A stretch of 64,000 nt of DNA from Geobacillus thermodenitrificans subsp. thermodenitrificans DSM 465 (GTDB lineage: Bacteria; Bacillota; Bacilli; Bacillales; Anoxybacillaceae). A program made the translations under genes and the position numbers. The notes beneath the pieces are model-generated. The model saw only the letters and a list, made by a program, of their open reading frames with translations. It had not been told where the DNA came from and did not search any database. Location: positions 1 to 64,000 of the forward strand of contig NZ_AYKT01000003.1 in assembly GCF_000496575.1 (NCBI RefSeq), in the 5' to 3' direction. This document shows, one piece after another, positions 39,911 to 48,746 of the stretch; within the stretch, counting starts at the first letter, position 1, and each line of letters opens with the position of its first letter.

Positions 39911-41761
39911 GTGAGCGGAGAGCATAAAAGCATCCAATTACAGCAGAAAATCATCCACCTGAAGTCCGAAGTGGACAAATATAAAACGTTGGTTGCTTCG
40001 TTGGCATCTAGCGAAGAATGGCTCCATCTTCACGAGCAAATAGACCAACTCAAGGCCGAAAACGATGAACTCACCACGAAATGCCAACATTATGAAGACG
40101 CGTTGTCTAGACAAACCGACGAGATCAAGCACTTGTCCGAAACATTAGAAAGGACGAGTCAAGAAAATGAATCGTTGCGTGAGGAGATTGAGCAATTCAA
40201 AACAGAATACGCTTACTGGAAAGAACAAGCCGAATTAAGAGATGAACATATTCAATCTTTAAGAAAAGAAGTCGATATGTTTAAACAAAAGCAAGCGGAA
40301 TGGGACAAGGAAAGGAGGAGACTGGAAGAGGAGAAACAATTACTAGAGAATGAACTTTCGGTTCACCGTTCTTTAAGGAATGAATATGTTTCATTTCAAT
40401 CCACACTCGACTCATTGACATCATCATGGAAAGAAAGGATTGGAACAATGGAAAAAGATTACAGTTTTTTAAAAAATCATACGGATAGGATATTGAGGGA
40501 TGTTGAAGAACTGAAAAAAACATTGGCCACCCATCAACCTGAAACGGACGAACTAAAAGAGGAAGTTCACATCCTAGCCGCCAAACTTCATGCGATGGAA
40601 GAAAAGTTGGCACAAATAGATCAAGAAAGACAAAAGGATTTATTGGTACTGCAAAAACATATTTTGAACCAACAAGTAGAGTTAGAATCGATGATCGAAA
40701 AGACATCGCACTTTTCAACAGAAATTAAACGCCTCTCCAACCAAATTGCTGATTTGACAAAAGCATGGAGCGAACAAACCCAAGAATACCCGCACAACGA
40801 TATGGACGAGTTGAAGAATATGTTGTCTCAAATCATACAATTGTTGACGGCAAATCATGATACCCCCTCTGAAGCACATCAAGCATCATCAAGCGCTCCA
40901 GTAAATCCATCGCCTACGAAAAAACAAACAGAAAAGAGGTTCTCATCCTCTAATACCTTTTTAAAATTACAAGAGTTTATCGATGAAACAAAACAATCCA
41001 TCGTGGTCTCGCCTGTAAAAACAAAGGAATCACATACCTTCAACTCTTCAACAGTCCATCTATCCCCCCAAAAACCCAACTTAGTGAAACGCGTCCGAAT
41101 TGAACATCCGTCTTATCACCATCGGCACCCATCCCAACACAAATCATCTTTAGAAGAGGATGAGGACAGGGCGCTAAGCAGCGCCGTTCCTTGTACTTTC
41201 TTGGAGAGAGACATTCGAAACGACTACGACAGTGATTCTATTGTTGAACATGTTGAGGATGTATCGCCACCCGAAGCAGAGGCAAGAGACGAATCGACGA
41301 ATGAAAGCGAAACACTTCCTTCTTACTCTGTTGAAATTGAGCCACCATTGGACGAGGCAAACCTTTCGGAACACCGAAATAGCACGACTGAAACAACTCC
41401 ACACGAAGAATCGGCTGAAGCAATACATCAAACCAACGACAGCGAGAACGAAAACCATCAGAATAGTGAAGAACCCCCAGTGTTGACAAATGATCAAGAA
41501 ACACCTATAAAAATGGAAGATGATGTATCAACACAAGATATTTCTGCTAATGAACAAAGACCGCATGCTGAAGCCCATCATGCCATTTCACTCGTCTTTC
41601 CCGCTGCTTTCGTCCATCCACCTTCTGCATCGATGGAAAGCGAGGATAAAGATGAAGATGATACCATGGTTCAGAGCGAAGAATCGTTCGTTACAGAAGA
41701 AGGGAATAATCAAAAATGGCGGCTGTTCTCTCTGCTGAAAAAGGTGAAAATCTTACAATAG
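39911..41761 (+). CDS. 616-aa coiled-coil protein with acidic disordered tail
   Basis: GTG start, AAAAGGTGG ribosome site. Residues about 5-310 are a nearly continuous heptad-repeat coiled coil (KIIHLKSEVDKYKTLVASLA; LEEEKQLLENELSVHRSLRN). Residues about 320-600 are low-complexity Ser/Glu/Asp/Thr/His-rich and probably disordered. The last 15 residues (KWRLFSLLKKVKILQ) form a basic amphipathic helix. This long rod, flexible linker and end helix could be a scaffold. No enzymatic motif. It sits within the putative spore-surface island. Confidence 0.75.
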   Translation: MSGEHKSIQLQQKIIHLKSEVDKYKTLVASLASSEEWLHLHEQIDQLKAENDELTTKCQHYEDALSRQTDEIKHLSETLERTSQENESLREEIEQFKTEYAYWKEQAELRDEHIQSLRKEVDMFKQKQAEWDKERRRLEEEKQLLENELSVHRSLRNEYVSFQSTLDSLTSSWKERIGTMEKDYSFLKNHTDRILRDVEELKKTLATHQPETDELKEEVHILAAKLHAMEEKLAQIDQERQKDLLVLQKHILNQQVELESMIEKTSHFSTEIKRLSNQIADLTKAWSEQTQEYPHNDMDELKNMLSQIIQLLTANHDTPSEAHQASSSAPVNPSPTKKQTEKRFSSSNTFLKLQEFIDETKQSIVVSPVKTKESHTFNSSTVHLSPQKPNLVKRVRIEHPSYHHRHPSQHKSSLEEDEDRALSSAVPCTFLERDIRNDYDSDSIVEHVEDVSPPEAEARDESTNESETLPSYSVEIEPPLDEANLSEHRNSTTETTPHEESAEAIHQTNDSENENHQNSEEPPVLTNDQETPIKMEDDVSTQDISANEQRPHAEAHHAISLVFPAAFVHPPSASMESEDKDEDDTMVQSEESFVTEEGNNQKWRLFSLLKKVKILQ

Positions 41762-41762
41762 C

Positions 41763-41793
41763 TAAGAGGCGGGAATATTCCCTGCCTCTTCCA
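41763..41793 (+). terminator. Hairpin after the coiled-coil gene
   Basis: AAGAGGCGGGAA / TTCCCTGCCTCTT; T tract weak. Confidence 0.55.
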
Positions 41794-41906
41794 CTTTTAT
41801 CCTCAGAACATCGCCAAACGGGATCATGAATGGATGCCATGCAGCAACTCAACGCTGGTTTGCAGGGTACAAGCACTGATCATGGCTTGGAAAATCATGT
41901 ACGATC

Positions 41907-42071
41907 TCACAGTCTGGAGGTCATCAACTGAATAGACAAACGAGCGCCCCCATCCTCATCGCTCAACACATCAAACAAACCGTCGCGCATCACTAGCTCA
42001 GTCTTCTTCATAGACGTTGCCGACCACTTGACATGGCGGTATTCCGTCAACAAAGAAAGCAAATCCCTCAC
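41907..42071 (-). CDS. Small 54-aa hypothetical protein
   Basis: GTG start 4-5 nt after GGGGAGAGGAAAC, encoding MRDLLSLLTEYRHVKWSATS MKKTELVMRDGLFDVLSDED and then GGARLSIQLMTSRL. The regular amino-acid use and good ribosome site make it likely real. It lies 25 bp downstream of the membrane protein at 42097 and in the same orientation. Family not recognised. Confidence 0.5.
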   Translation of the reverse strand: MRDLLSLLTEYRHVKWSATSMKKTELVMRDGLFDVLSDEDGGARLSIQLMTSRL

Positions 42072-42096
42072 GTTTCCTCTCCCCACTTATACGTAA

Positions 42097-42597
42097 TTAG
42101 ATGGGCCAAAACAAATGAAGGAGAAAGAAACAGGCAAACAGCATGGCGGAGGTGAGATGAAACCTTCTTCTCCAACCGGACGCTTTTTGCCGCCGAAGGA
42201 CGCCTGCAAACAAGGTGATGGCCAACATCGCGATGCTTACATAACCGGTCACCAGTTTCCCATGGCCCAAACCGATCACGGTGCCGAGTTTCCATGCCAT
42301 CACCACTCCGTGAAAGACAATCAAGCCCGTTCCGGCAACCGCGAGCGGGATATGGGCTTTCATCATACTTCTTGATATCCGCGCTAAGGTAACTTTGACC
42401 TTCCGAACTCTCGTTTTACGGATAACAAGAAAAATAAAATACATATTGACATTGATCAAAAACAGCAGTACCGCCACTTGTGCCAGCCATTTTCCTGCCA
42501 GCACCGCAGCTGAGTCATTCGGGCGAAACAGCCATATATAGAGCGTAGTGCCGATCACCAACAACGCATTGATGATGATCCAAATATAATGTGCCAT
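42097..42597 (-). CDS. Four-helix membrane protein with paired histidines (cytochrome-b-like)
   Basis: About 166 residues from ATG 42597 (GGAGG 4 nt upstream). Four membrane helices, with His residues at comparable heights: KAHIPLAVAGTGLIVFHGVV in helix 3, and RRRFHLTSAML ... LLHLFW in helix 5/4. This resembles cytochrome-b561/ferric-reductase-like membrane haem proteins. No redox partner domain is fused. Haem binding is inferred. Confidence 0.65.
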   Translation of the reverse strand: MAHYIWIIINALLVIGTTLYIWLFRPNDSAAVLAGKWLAQVAVLLFLINVNMYFIFLVIRKTRVRKVKVTLARISRSMMKAHIPLAVAGTGLIVFHGVVMAWKLGTVIGLGHGKLVTGYVSIAMLAITLFAGVLRRQKASGWRRRFHLTSAMLFACFFLLHLFWPI

Positions 42598-42889
42598 ACA
42601 TCCTCCATAATCGTTCTGTTTTTCCATCTATTTTAACATTTTAACCTAAAAAGGATCACCTCAGAGTGAGGATCATCACACCGCGAATATGGCAATCGGC
42701 AGATCCGGTTTCTTACGCTTAAGTGCTCCCCATCTGCCGCCCGTTCATAACGTTTTAGACCATCGGACATGCATTCTGCCCCCCATAGAAATAAACGAAG
42801 AACCAATGTAGAAAGGCGATGATCATCCGTTGAAGGTGGAGAGGAAACATCCGATTCTCGATAACTTTAAGTGCAACCTGTCCACCTTG

Positions 42890-43242
42890 GAACAATCACG
42901 TATATTTGGCACAGCTGCTGAGAGCTGCCGCTCAAAACTGGCATGAACATGCTCTATTCGTATTTTCACCCGTTTCATCCGCAAGGTGTGACGGACATGA
43001 TCGTTTTAGCCACGTCTCGCATCTGTCGATTCATACATGGCCGGAGGAGAACGATGCTTCGTTGGACTTTTATACATGCGGGGAACATGACCCGCTTAGT
43101 CAGGCGGATTTTTCGTTAAAAGGCTTTCAGGCAAAACGGGTAGTCATTTATTCAGTTCCGGGTACAGCAACGGTCTCCAGCTCGTTATCGGCCAGGAAGT
43201 GATGCCGTTTGAGCTTTCGAAACCGAGCGAACGACTTGACAG
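42890..43242 (+). pseudogene. speD: speD (S-adenosylmethionine decarboxylase) relic
   Basis: Different frames give AQLLRAAAQN, YFHPFHPQGVTDMIVLATS, then HLSIHTWPEENDASLDFYTC GEHDPLSQADF and LKGFQAKRVVIYSVP. These are the conserved blocks of bacterial SpeD, including SHLSIHTWPE with the pyruvoyl-forming Ser and the catalytic Cys in YTCGEHDP. At least two frameshifts separate them and the start is lost. Confidence 0.75.
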
Positions 43243-43260
43243 ATAAACTGTCTTCCATCA

Positions 43261-43299
43261 AAAAAAGTTGGCCGTCCTTTTGTTCGGCCAACGTTTTTT
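43261..43299. terminator. Bidirectional hairpin
   Basis: AAAAAAGTTGGCCG / CGGCCAACGTTTTTT. Nothing else of note is seen between 43243 and 43500. Confidence 0.75.
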
Positions 43300-43511
43300 G
43301 ATTTGGAGTGAAAAACAGACAGCAGTCTTGAGCTGTCTTTCAAAGTATGGATGGGCCCTCTCATAACGAACAAATGTGGATTTTGTCGAATTTGAGCGAA
43401 TCGCGTAGTACAAGTCTTCTCTCAGACACATATATATGCAGTACAAATGAGCACTATAGACAGTTTACACATATGGCCTCAATGAAAAAAATATAAGAAA
43501 GGAGGCTGGCC

Positions 43512-44864
43512 ATCATCGAACTCCTCATCGTGTTTACATTTTTCTTTACGATGATGCTCATTTATTGGCACCCGAAAGGAATGCATGAAGCCATTCCGGC
43601 CGCGATCGGTGCAGCGATCATCCTTGTCAGCGGAGCGGTCAGTTTTTCCAATCTCATCGACATTAGCGCCAAAGTGAGCGGCGCAGCGGTCACCATCATC
43701 TCCACTTTTATCATGGCGCTTGTTCTCGAGAGCATCGGCTTTTTTCATTGGATCGCCGCTATATTGGCCGAGCGAGCTAACGGTTCGGGTATTCGGCTGT
43801 TTTGGTATACGAATGCTCTTTGCTTTCTTATGACACTGTTTTTCAATAACGACGGCAGCATCATTATCACAACCCCGATTTTGCTGTTGCTCTTAAAAAG
43901 CTTTCAACTCAAAAAGCATCAGCAGCTTCCGTACCTGATAAGCGGTGCGCTCGTCGCTACCGCCTCAAGCGCACCGATCGGTGTGAGCAACATGGTGAAC
44001 TTAATTTCGCTAAAGATTATTGATATGAGCCTGTACTTGCAAACGACGATGATGTTTGTTCCTTCCATGCTTGGATTGCTCTTTTTGGTCGGAATGCTGT
44101 TTGCTGTTTTTTACAAAGATCTTCCTAGAACACTTCCTCCGCTGTCCGTCCCAATCACTCCTCTCTCGTTTTATCAGCACCCCCTCCGCCATTCCGAGGG
44201 CTATGATTATTTAAAAATATCGGAACAAAAGATGAAGGGGATTCTTCTCTTTGTGTTGGTCATGCGGGTTAGTTTATTTGTCGCTTCCTACTGGCATATC
44301 CCGGTGGAATGGGTAGCTGTTACGGGATCCGTTTTGCTGCTCGGATGGCGGTGGTACGCGTTACAGATGAAACCTTTTGATGTGTTGCGGAAAGCGCCTT
44401 GGCATATTCTCATCTTTGCTTTTGGGATGTATATTATTGTGTACGGGTTAAACGGTGCCGGCCTCGGACATTATTTGGTGCAACAATTGCAGCCTTATGT
44501 GTCTAATTTATTTCACGCCATTTTCACCATGGGAAGCATGATGTCCATTTTGTCAAATGTGTTTAACAACCACCCTGCGCTCATGATCGGAACGTTGACA
44601 TTGACCGAAATGCGTATCGACCCACTCATTTTAAAAGCAGCATATTTGGCAATGATCATTGGGAGCGATATCGGCTCACTGCTTTTGCCAACAGGGACGC
44701 TCGCAACGTTGCTTTGGCTCCATATCTTACAAAAATACCGTTATCCGCTTCCTTGGTCCACGTATACAAAAATCTCGCTTTTGGTCATTCCACCGACGGT
44801 GTTGTTTACCCTTGCCATGCTGTATAGTTGGATTTTCTTTTTGTCTTTGGTCCACCTTCTATAA
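43512..44864 (+). CDS. ArsB/YdfA-type arsenite/antimonite permease
   Basis: About 450 residues with eleven to twelve hydrophobic segments. ArsB-family features: NNDGSIIITTPILLLLL near 110, SAPIGVSNMVNLIS near 152, GSDIGSLLLPTGTLATLLWL near 395. It exports arsenite as a single-component or ArsA-driven carrier. The frame is open well before the first GTG (43530). The ribosome site AAAGGAGG ends at 43505, so an initiation at ATC 43512 would give proper spacing and a full first helix (IIELLIVFTFFFTMMLIYWH); starting at GTG would be 25 nt away. No arsR or arsC is adjacent. Confidence 0.8.
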   Translation: MIELLIVFTFFFTMMLIYWHPKGMHEAIPAAIGAAIILVSGAVSFSNLIDISAKVSGAAVTIISTFIMALVLESIGFFHWIAAILAERANGSGIRLFWYTNALCFLMTLFFNNDGSIIITTPILLLLLKSFQLKKHQQLPYLISGALVATASSAPIGVSNMVNLISLKIIDMSLYLQTTMMFVPSMLGLLFLVGMLFAVFYKDLPRTLPPLSVPITPLSFYQHPLRHSEGYDYLKISEQKMKGILLFVLVMRVSLFVASYWHIPVEWVAVTGSVLLLGWRWYALQMKPFDVLRKAPWHILIFAFGMYIIVYGLNGAGLGHYLVQQLQPYVSNLFHAIFTMGSMMSILSNVFNNHPALMIGTLTLTEMRIDPLILKAAYLAMIIGSDIGSLLLPTGTLATLLWLHILQKYRYPLPWSTYTKISLLVIPPTVLFTLAMLYSWIFFLSLVHLL

Positions 44865-44907
44865 AAAAAGCCCTCCTCACGCGGTGAACGAAGGAGGGCT
44901 TTTTTAT
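44863..44907 (+). terminator. Strong terminator after arsB
   Basis: AAAAAAAGCCCTCCT / AAGGAGGGCTTTTTT. Confidence 0.9.
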
Positions 44908-44971
44908 AAAATTTCCTTTGTTGCATCTAGCGCCGCCATTTATCCAGCGTACATCAAGCGAGTTCTTCATC

Positions 44972-45640
44972 TTATGATGGAAAGTGCACCGTTTTTAAGT
45001 GAATCACTTTCCAATAAACAGATTCCCCGCTCGCGGTCACTAGATGGATGATATTGTTTTTCACTTCCTTTAATAAACCAATTTTCATCGGGTGATCGCC
45101 TAAGTCAAAAATGACTAAGTGGCCTTCCATTTTTTTGAGCTGCTCCTCAAGCGATCGCTGCAAAGGAAGAGGGGTTGGCTGCACCGGCAGCGCATCGTTC
45201 CCTAATGTATACGGTGTGATGTTTTTCTGGTAAGGGGTCAGCCATTTTAAATGATTCATCGAAATGAGCATCGTTTTGTAAACCGGAGAATAAAAGGTGA
45301 AGTAATCGTTCAGCACATTGGTGATGTAACCGTGAATCGATTTGTTTCCGATTACGTAAACTTCCACAAACCTTCCTTTGGCGTTCAATAACGTTTTTCG
45401 ATAGGAAATTCCAGCATCCTCTTGCAAAGGAACGTCGGGAAAAGGGGGGGTAATCAAGAATTCAGGATCCGTGTAAAGCTGAATGTGGTGAATATGCAGG
45501 TGAGGAATGTACAAATACTCTTTTCCGGTATAGATGACAAGAATATCGAGCCCAAGATCAATTAAAACCCCCCGAACTGTAGTTCCTCCGGAAATCTCCA
45601 CTTTGACTTGCTTCCCGAGTAATGTTTTCAATAGGTCCAT
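44972..45640 (-). CDS. Triple LSm-like (DUF2642-type) protein, CotB neighbour
   Basis: 222 residues made of three short beta-barrel-like repeats: GKQVKVEISGGTTVRGVLID LGLDILVIYTG (about 8-50), GRFVEVYVIGNKSIHGYITN VLNDYFTFYS (about 88-135), and GHLVIFDLGDHPMKIGLLKE VKNNIIHLVT (about 172-215). These match the Sm/LSm-like repeats of DUF2642 and CotB. It lies 120 bp downstream of cotB in the same direction. Likely a spore-coat protein that packs with CotB; no RNA-binding residues are evident. Confidence 0.7.
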   Translation of the reverse strand: MDLLKTLLGKQVKVEISGGTTVRGVLIDLGLDILVIYTGKEYLYIPHLHIHHIQLYTDPEFLITPPFPDVPLQEDAGISYRKTLLNAKGRFVEVYVIGNKSIHGYITNVLNDYFTFYSPVYKTMLISMNHLKWLTPYQKNITPYTLGNDALPVQPTPLPLQRSLEEQLKKMEGHLVIFDLGDHPMKIGLLKEVKNNIIHLVTASGESVYWKVIHLKTVHFPS

Positions 45641-45761
45641 GTTCTTTCACCCTCTGATTTTAAGGGACGAACGAGCCGATCATGCTAGGTTTACCTACAC
45701 CGATGCCCATTGTCCCCCTTTTTCGGCCTGTCACCTTTCTCTTTTTCGTTTGCCTCCCTCA

Positions 45762-46997
45762 TCATCCTTTTTTCTTTTTCTCTTTCTTCTTCTCTTTTTC
45801 TTTTTTCTTCTCCTTTTCCTTCTCTTTTTCTTTCTCTTTCTCTTCTTTTTCCTTGTCGCCTTGCTCTTTTTTCTTCGCTTTTGCTTCTTCTTTTTTCTTA
45901 TCGCCTTGCTCTTTCTCCTTCTCTTTGTCCTTCTCTTTCTCCTTCTCTTTGTCCTTCTCTTTGCCCTTCTCTTTTTCTTCTTTTTTCTTGTCACCTTGCT
46001 CTTTTTGCTTTGCTTTTACCCCCTCTTCTTCTTTTTTCTGTGCCTTTTTCGCCTCGCGCTCGGCTTGATTAGGCTCTTGTTTTGCTTCAGCTTGACCTGT
46101 TTCCTTTCCGTCTCCGGCATTCATGGTATTTGCTTGGAACGCTCCTTTAGGCCCACAGCTGATACTTTTGATGTGTTCATAATTCACCCGGATAATTTCA
46201 TCGTGATTGACAATCGTACAGTAACCGCTTCCTCCCGGAACAAGGATTCCTTCTACTGCTTCCGGCCCCCCGCGGTTGATCGCTATCCATGTATTGATGA
46301 GTCTCTCAAATAGATCCGTTACGTTTGCGGCCTTTACATAAACGGGCGGGGGTAGCGGGTCATGTTCTTGGTCTTCGTGTGTCTCTTCCCCTCCTGGTAT
46401 ATGCGGCGCTTCGCTTGCTGCTTCCATATCGTTATGCCCCGTGACTTCTGTTGTGGCGTCTTCCATTGCGTTTGCTTCAAGTTCCGCGGCTGGGGTCTTG
46501 GCATCTACCGCCTTGTTCTCTTCGGTTTTCATTTGTACACGGACGCTTTTCAGATGGCGGAGAAGGTAAAACACAATCCCATCATCTTTTGTGAAGAGAA
46601 TAATATGATCGTCGTTGACACCTAGTAAGGTTCCTCGTTTTGACTCTGGTCCCCCTTGGTTAATTTGAATGTGCTCATTGACCAAACTGTTTAACAGCTC
46701 ATAAAAACTCGTCGCCCTTACCGGCATAACAGTTTCGTCGCTATATGAAGAAAGCGACGAAACGGAATTGGCTTTCACATTTTCACTAATGCTTTGAACA
46801 TGGTGCAACGCATAATAAATCATCGCTGCTTCGCTTTCAACAAAAAGGACAAGATAGTCTGATTGAACATCGAGAAGTTTCCCTGTTTTTGATTCGGGAC
46901 CACCGCGGTAGACAGTAACGGTTTTCCCAATTAATGATTGCAATTCGCGATTTGCCTCAAGCGGCATGGACGCGCCATGCATGTCATACGCCACCAT
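45762..46997 (-). CDS. cotB: Spore coat protein CotB-like, with long Lys/Glu-rich tail
   Basis: About 411 residues. Three repeats carry the CotB phrase: GKTVTVYRGGPESKTGKLLD near 25, HIQINQGGPESKRGTLLG near 110 and WIAINRGGPEAVEGILVPGG near 238, each followed by an LSm-like barrel and HHVQSI / RHLKSV / EHIKSI. B. subtilis CotB has the same three repeats, then a Ser/Lys/Arg-rich tail. Here the tail (from about residue 300) is instead almost pure Lys/Glu with repeated KEQGDK units. CotB is an outer-coat protein; its tail is phosphorylated in B. subtilis, but no Ser is available here. ATG 46997 is preferred for spacing to AAAGGAG. Confidence 0.85.
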   Translation of the reverse strand: MVAYDMHGASMPLEANRELQSLIGKTVTVYRGGPESKTGKLLDVQSDYLVLFVESEAAMIYYALHHVQSISENVKANSVSSLSSYSDETVMPVRATSFYELLNSLVNEHIQINQGGPESKRGTLLGVNDDHIILFTKDDGIVFYLLRHLKSVRVQMKTEENKAVDAKTPAAELEANAMEDATTEVTGHNDMEAASEAPHIPGGEETHEDQEHDPLPPPVYVKAANVTDLFERLINTWIAINRGGPEAVEGILVPGGSGYCTIVNHDEIIRVNYEHIKSISCGPKGAFQANTMNAGDGKETGQAEAKQEPNQAEREAKKAQKKEEEGVKAKQKEQGDKKKEEKEKGKEKDKEKEKEKDKEKEKEQGDKKKEEAKAKKKEQGDKEKEEKEKEKEKEKEKKKEKEKKKEKKKKG

Positions 46998-47090
46998 TTC
47001 CATACTCCTTTCCTATACTGTTGTCCATAAGGGATATTCATACTGTATATATACGTATCCAGCGAAAATCGGCATCCGTCAACAACCTAC

Positions 47091-47136
47091 AAAAAAAAAA
47101 TAGGCCAGCCCGTTGAGGATCGCCCTGGGGCTAGCC
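47091..47136 (-). terminator. Second of two tandem terminators
   Basis: Minus strand GGCTAGCCC / GGGCTGGCC (one G-T) followed by TA and ten T. It also separates the cotB promoter region. Confidence 0.8.
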
Positions 47137-47162
47137 ATCCGTGCCAACCTTTTAACTGCGCC

Positions 47163-47222
47163 AAAAAAATCGGTTCATTCCGTGATGAAAACAGGCAACA
47201 CCTTGCACGAAATGAACCGATT
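47163..47222 (-). terminator. First of two tandem terminators
   Basis: Minus strand AATCGGTTCATTTCGTG pairs with CACGGAATGAACCGATT over a 22-nt loop, followed by TTTTTT. It ends the dinB transcript. Confidence 0.85.
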
Positions 47223-47331
47223 GCGACTTTGTTATTATAGGAGCGATTGTCCATACCCCCCTCTCTAACCAGTAACGCTGCATCCAAATAGGCAAATCGT
47301 CGGCAATTATAGTCGTATAGTCCTTCACGTG

Positions 47332-47520
47332 TTACAACGCTACGTATATCCCAATTCCTGCCGCTAGGACAATGGCTAATCCGGCATAAATCAACACTAA
47401 GCGGGTGAGATTGCCTTTTGTTGCTGATGTGTACTGCTCGTCTCCCCGTCCAGACAGCGCGAGCGTACCGACTAGGCCTGCAAGCATCACGACAGACGCA
47501 GCAACTATGAATATCGTCAA
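47332..47520 (-). CDS. Two-helix small membrane protein, coupled to dinB
   Basis: 62 residues with two hydrophobic helices (MTIFIVAASVVMLAGLVGTL, about 1-22, and LVLIYAGLAIVLAAGIGIYV, about 42-61) linked by GRGDEQYTSATKGNLTR. ATG overlaps the dinB stop by 4 bp, so it is translationally coupled. Function unknown. Confidence 0.65.
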   Translation of the reverse strand: MTIFIVAASVVMLAGLVGTLALSGRGDEQYTSATKGNLTRLVLIYAGLAIVLAAGIGIYVAL

Positions 47521-48746
47521 CGTTCTTCCTCCTCCCTCTTTTTCCTGTCAGTCGAAAGCAGTTCGGCGCCCGTTTGCAGGGCGCGAACACCGAATTTCGC
47601 CCGCAGCTGTTCAACCGTTTTCCAAAGAGTTTCTGTTTTCGCATCCTCTTCATAGTGAAACAAATCAAGCTGCTTCACCGCCCCGGTCCGGTCAAACACA
47701 TGGAGCGCAGCAACGCCAAGAAGCCGCACTGGACGACCGTCCCAATGCTTTTGGAACAACCGTGCAGCATAGGAAAAGATGTCTTCCGCATCCCATAACG
47801 GATCCATTCCGGTTTGGCTGCGAGTGATGGTTTGAAAATCGTAGTAGCGAATGGTCAGTTGAACGGTCCGCGAGACAACCCGCTTTTCGTTCATCCTCGC
47901 ACTGACAGACTCAGCCAACTGGCGCAAGACAACGAGCAAGTTCTGTTCCTCATCCATATCGTACGGCAACGTTGTTGAGTGTCCGATCGATTTTCTCTTT
48001 TCCGCCGCCACTGGATCAACCGGACGCGGATCGATGCCGTTCGCTTTCTCTTGAAGGCGCAAACCATAGATGCCAAACGTCTGACGAAGACGCTCCCGAT
48101 CGGCCTTTGCAATATCACCGATCGTATGGAGGTCAAGCGCATGCAGCTTTTTCGCCATTTTGTCACCAACGCCATGCATGTGTTCGACCGGAAGCGGCCA
48201 TAACACGCGCGGGACATCGCGTTTGCGCAGCACGGTGATGCCAAGCGGCTTTTTCATGTCGCTTGCCATTTTCGCCAAAAACTTATTCGGGGCGATACCA
48301 ATACTCACCGGAATCGACAACCGCTCAAGCAGTTCTTGTTGGATATGGTGCGCCAAAGCGAGCGGGTGAACCGTTGACGTCCGCCCGGTCATGTCCAAAT
48401 AGCCTTCATCAATGGAGGCGCGCTCCAATACGGGCGAGAAACGCTGTAAGCATTGAAACAAGCGACGGCTTACTTCGCGGTATAACGCGAAATCCGGCGG
48501 CCGCACGACGAGCGATGGACAGCGTTTTTTCGCTTCCCAAAGCGGCATCGTCGTATAGATGCCAAACTGTTGTTTCGCTACATAGCTGGCCGCCAGCACA
48601 ATTCCTTTCCGCTCTTTCGGGTCTCCTGCCACAACGACCGGTTTTTTCTGAAGCGATGGATCACGGGCGATCTCACAGCTAGCGAAAAACGAATTGGCGT
48701 CTACATGAAAAATGATCCGCCCATGCGATTCGCGCTCCGTTTGCAT
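47517..48746 (-). CDS. dinB: DNA polymerase IV (Y-family), DinB
   Basis: 409 residues. Palm residues are clear: IIFHVDANSFFASCE near 12-26 (Asp) and RASIDEGYLDMTG near 106 (Asp-Glu). The helix-hairpin region HGVGDKMAKKLHALDLHTIG is near 185. The C-terminal QLDLF at about 360 is a beta-clamp binding motif. It performs error-prone bypass of lesions. Closest in appearance to the B. subtilis YqjW/YqjH group. A small membrane protein follows in the same operon. Confidence 0.93.
   Translation of the reverse strand: MQTERESHGRIIFHVDANSFFASCEIARDPSLQKKPVVVAGDPKERKGIVLAASYVAKQQFGIYTTMPLWEAKKRCPSLVVRPPDFALYREVSRRLFQCLQRFSPVLERASIDEGYLDMTGRTSTVHPLALAHHIQQELLERLSIPVSIGIAPNKFLAKMASDMKKPLGITVLRKRDVPRVLWPLPVEHMHGVGDKMAKKLHALDLHTIGDIAKADRERLRQTFGIYGLRLQEKANGIDPRPVDPVAAEKRKSIGHSTTLPYDMDEEQNLLVVLRQLAESVSARMNEKRVVSRTVQLTIRYYDFQTITRSQTGMDPLWDAEDIFSYAARLFQKHWDGRPVRLLGVAALHVFDRTGAVKQLDLFHYEEDAKTETLWKTVEQLRAKFGVRALQTGAELLSTDRKKREEEER

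Noticed and set aside
45534-46313. Phe/Leu/Ser-rich plus-strand frames opposite cotB
   Set aside because: Translations of the homopyrimidine tract; antisense to the recognised CotB.
47087-47330. Possible riboswitch between dinB and cotB
   Set aside because: The structure resolves into two ordinary terminators; no conserved riboswitch core could be matched.
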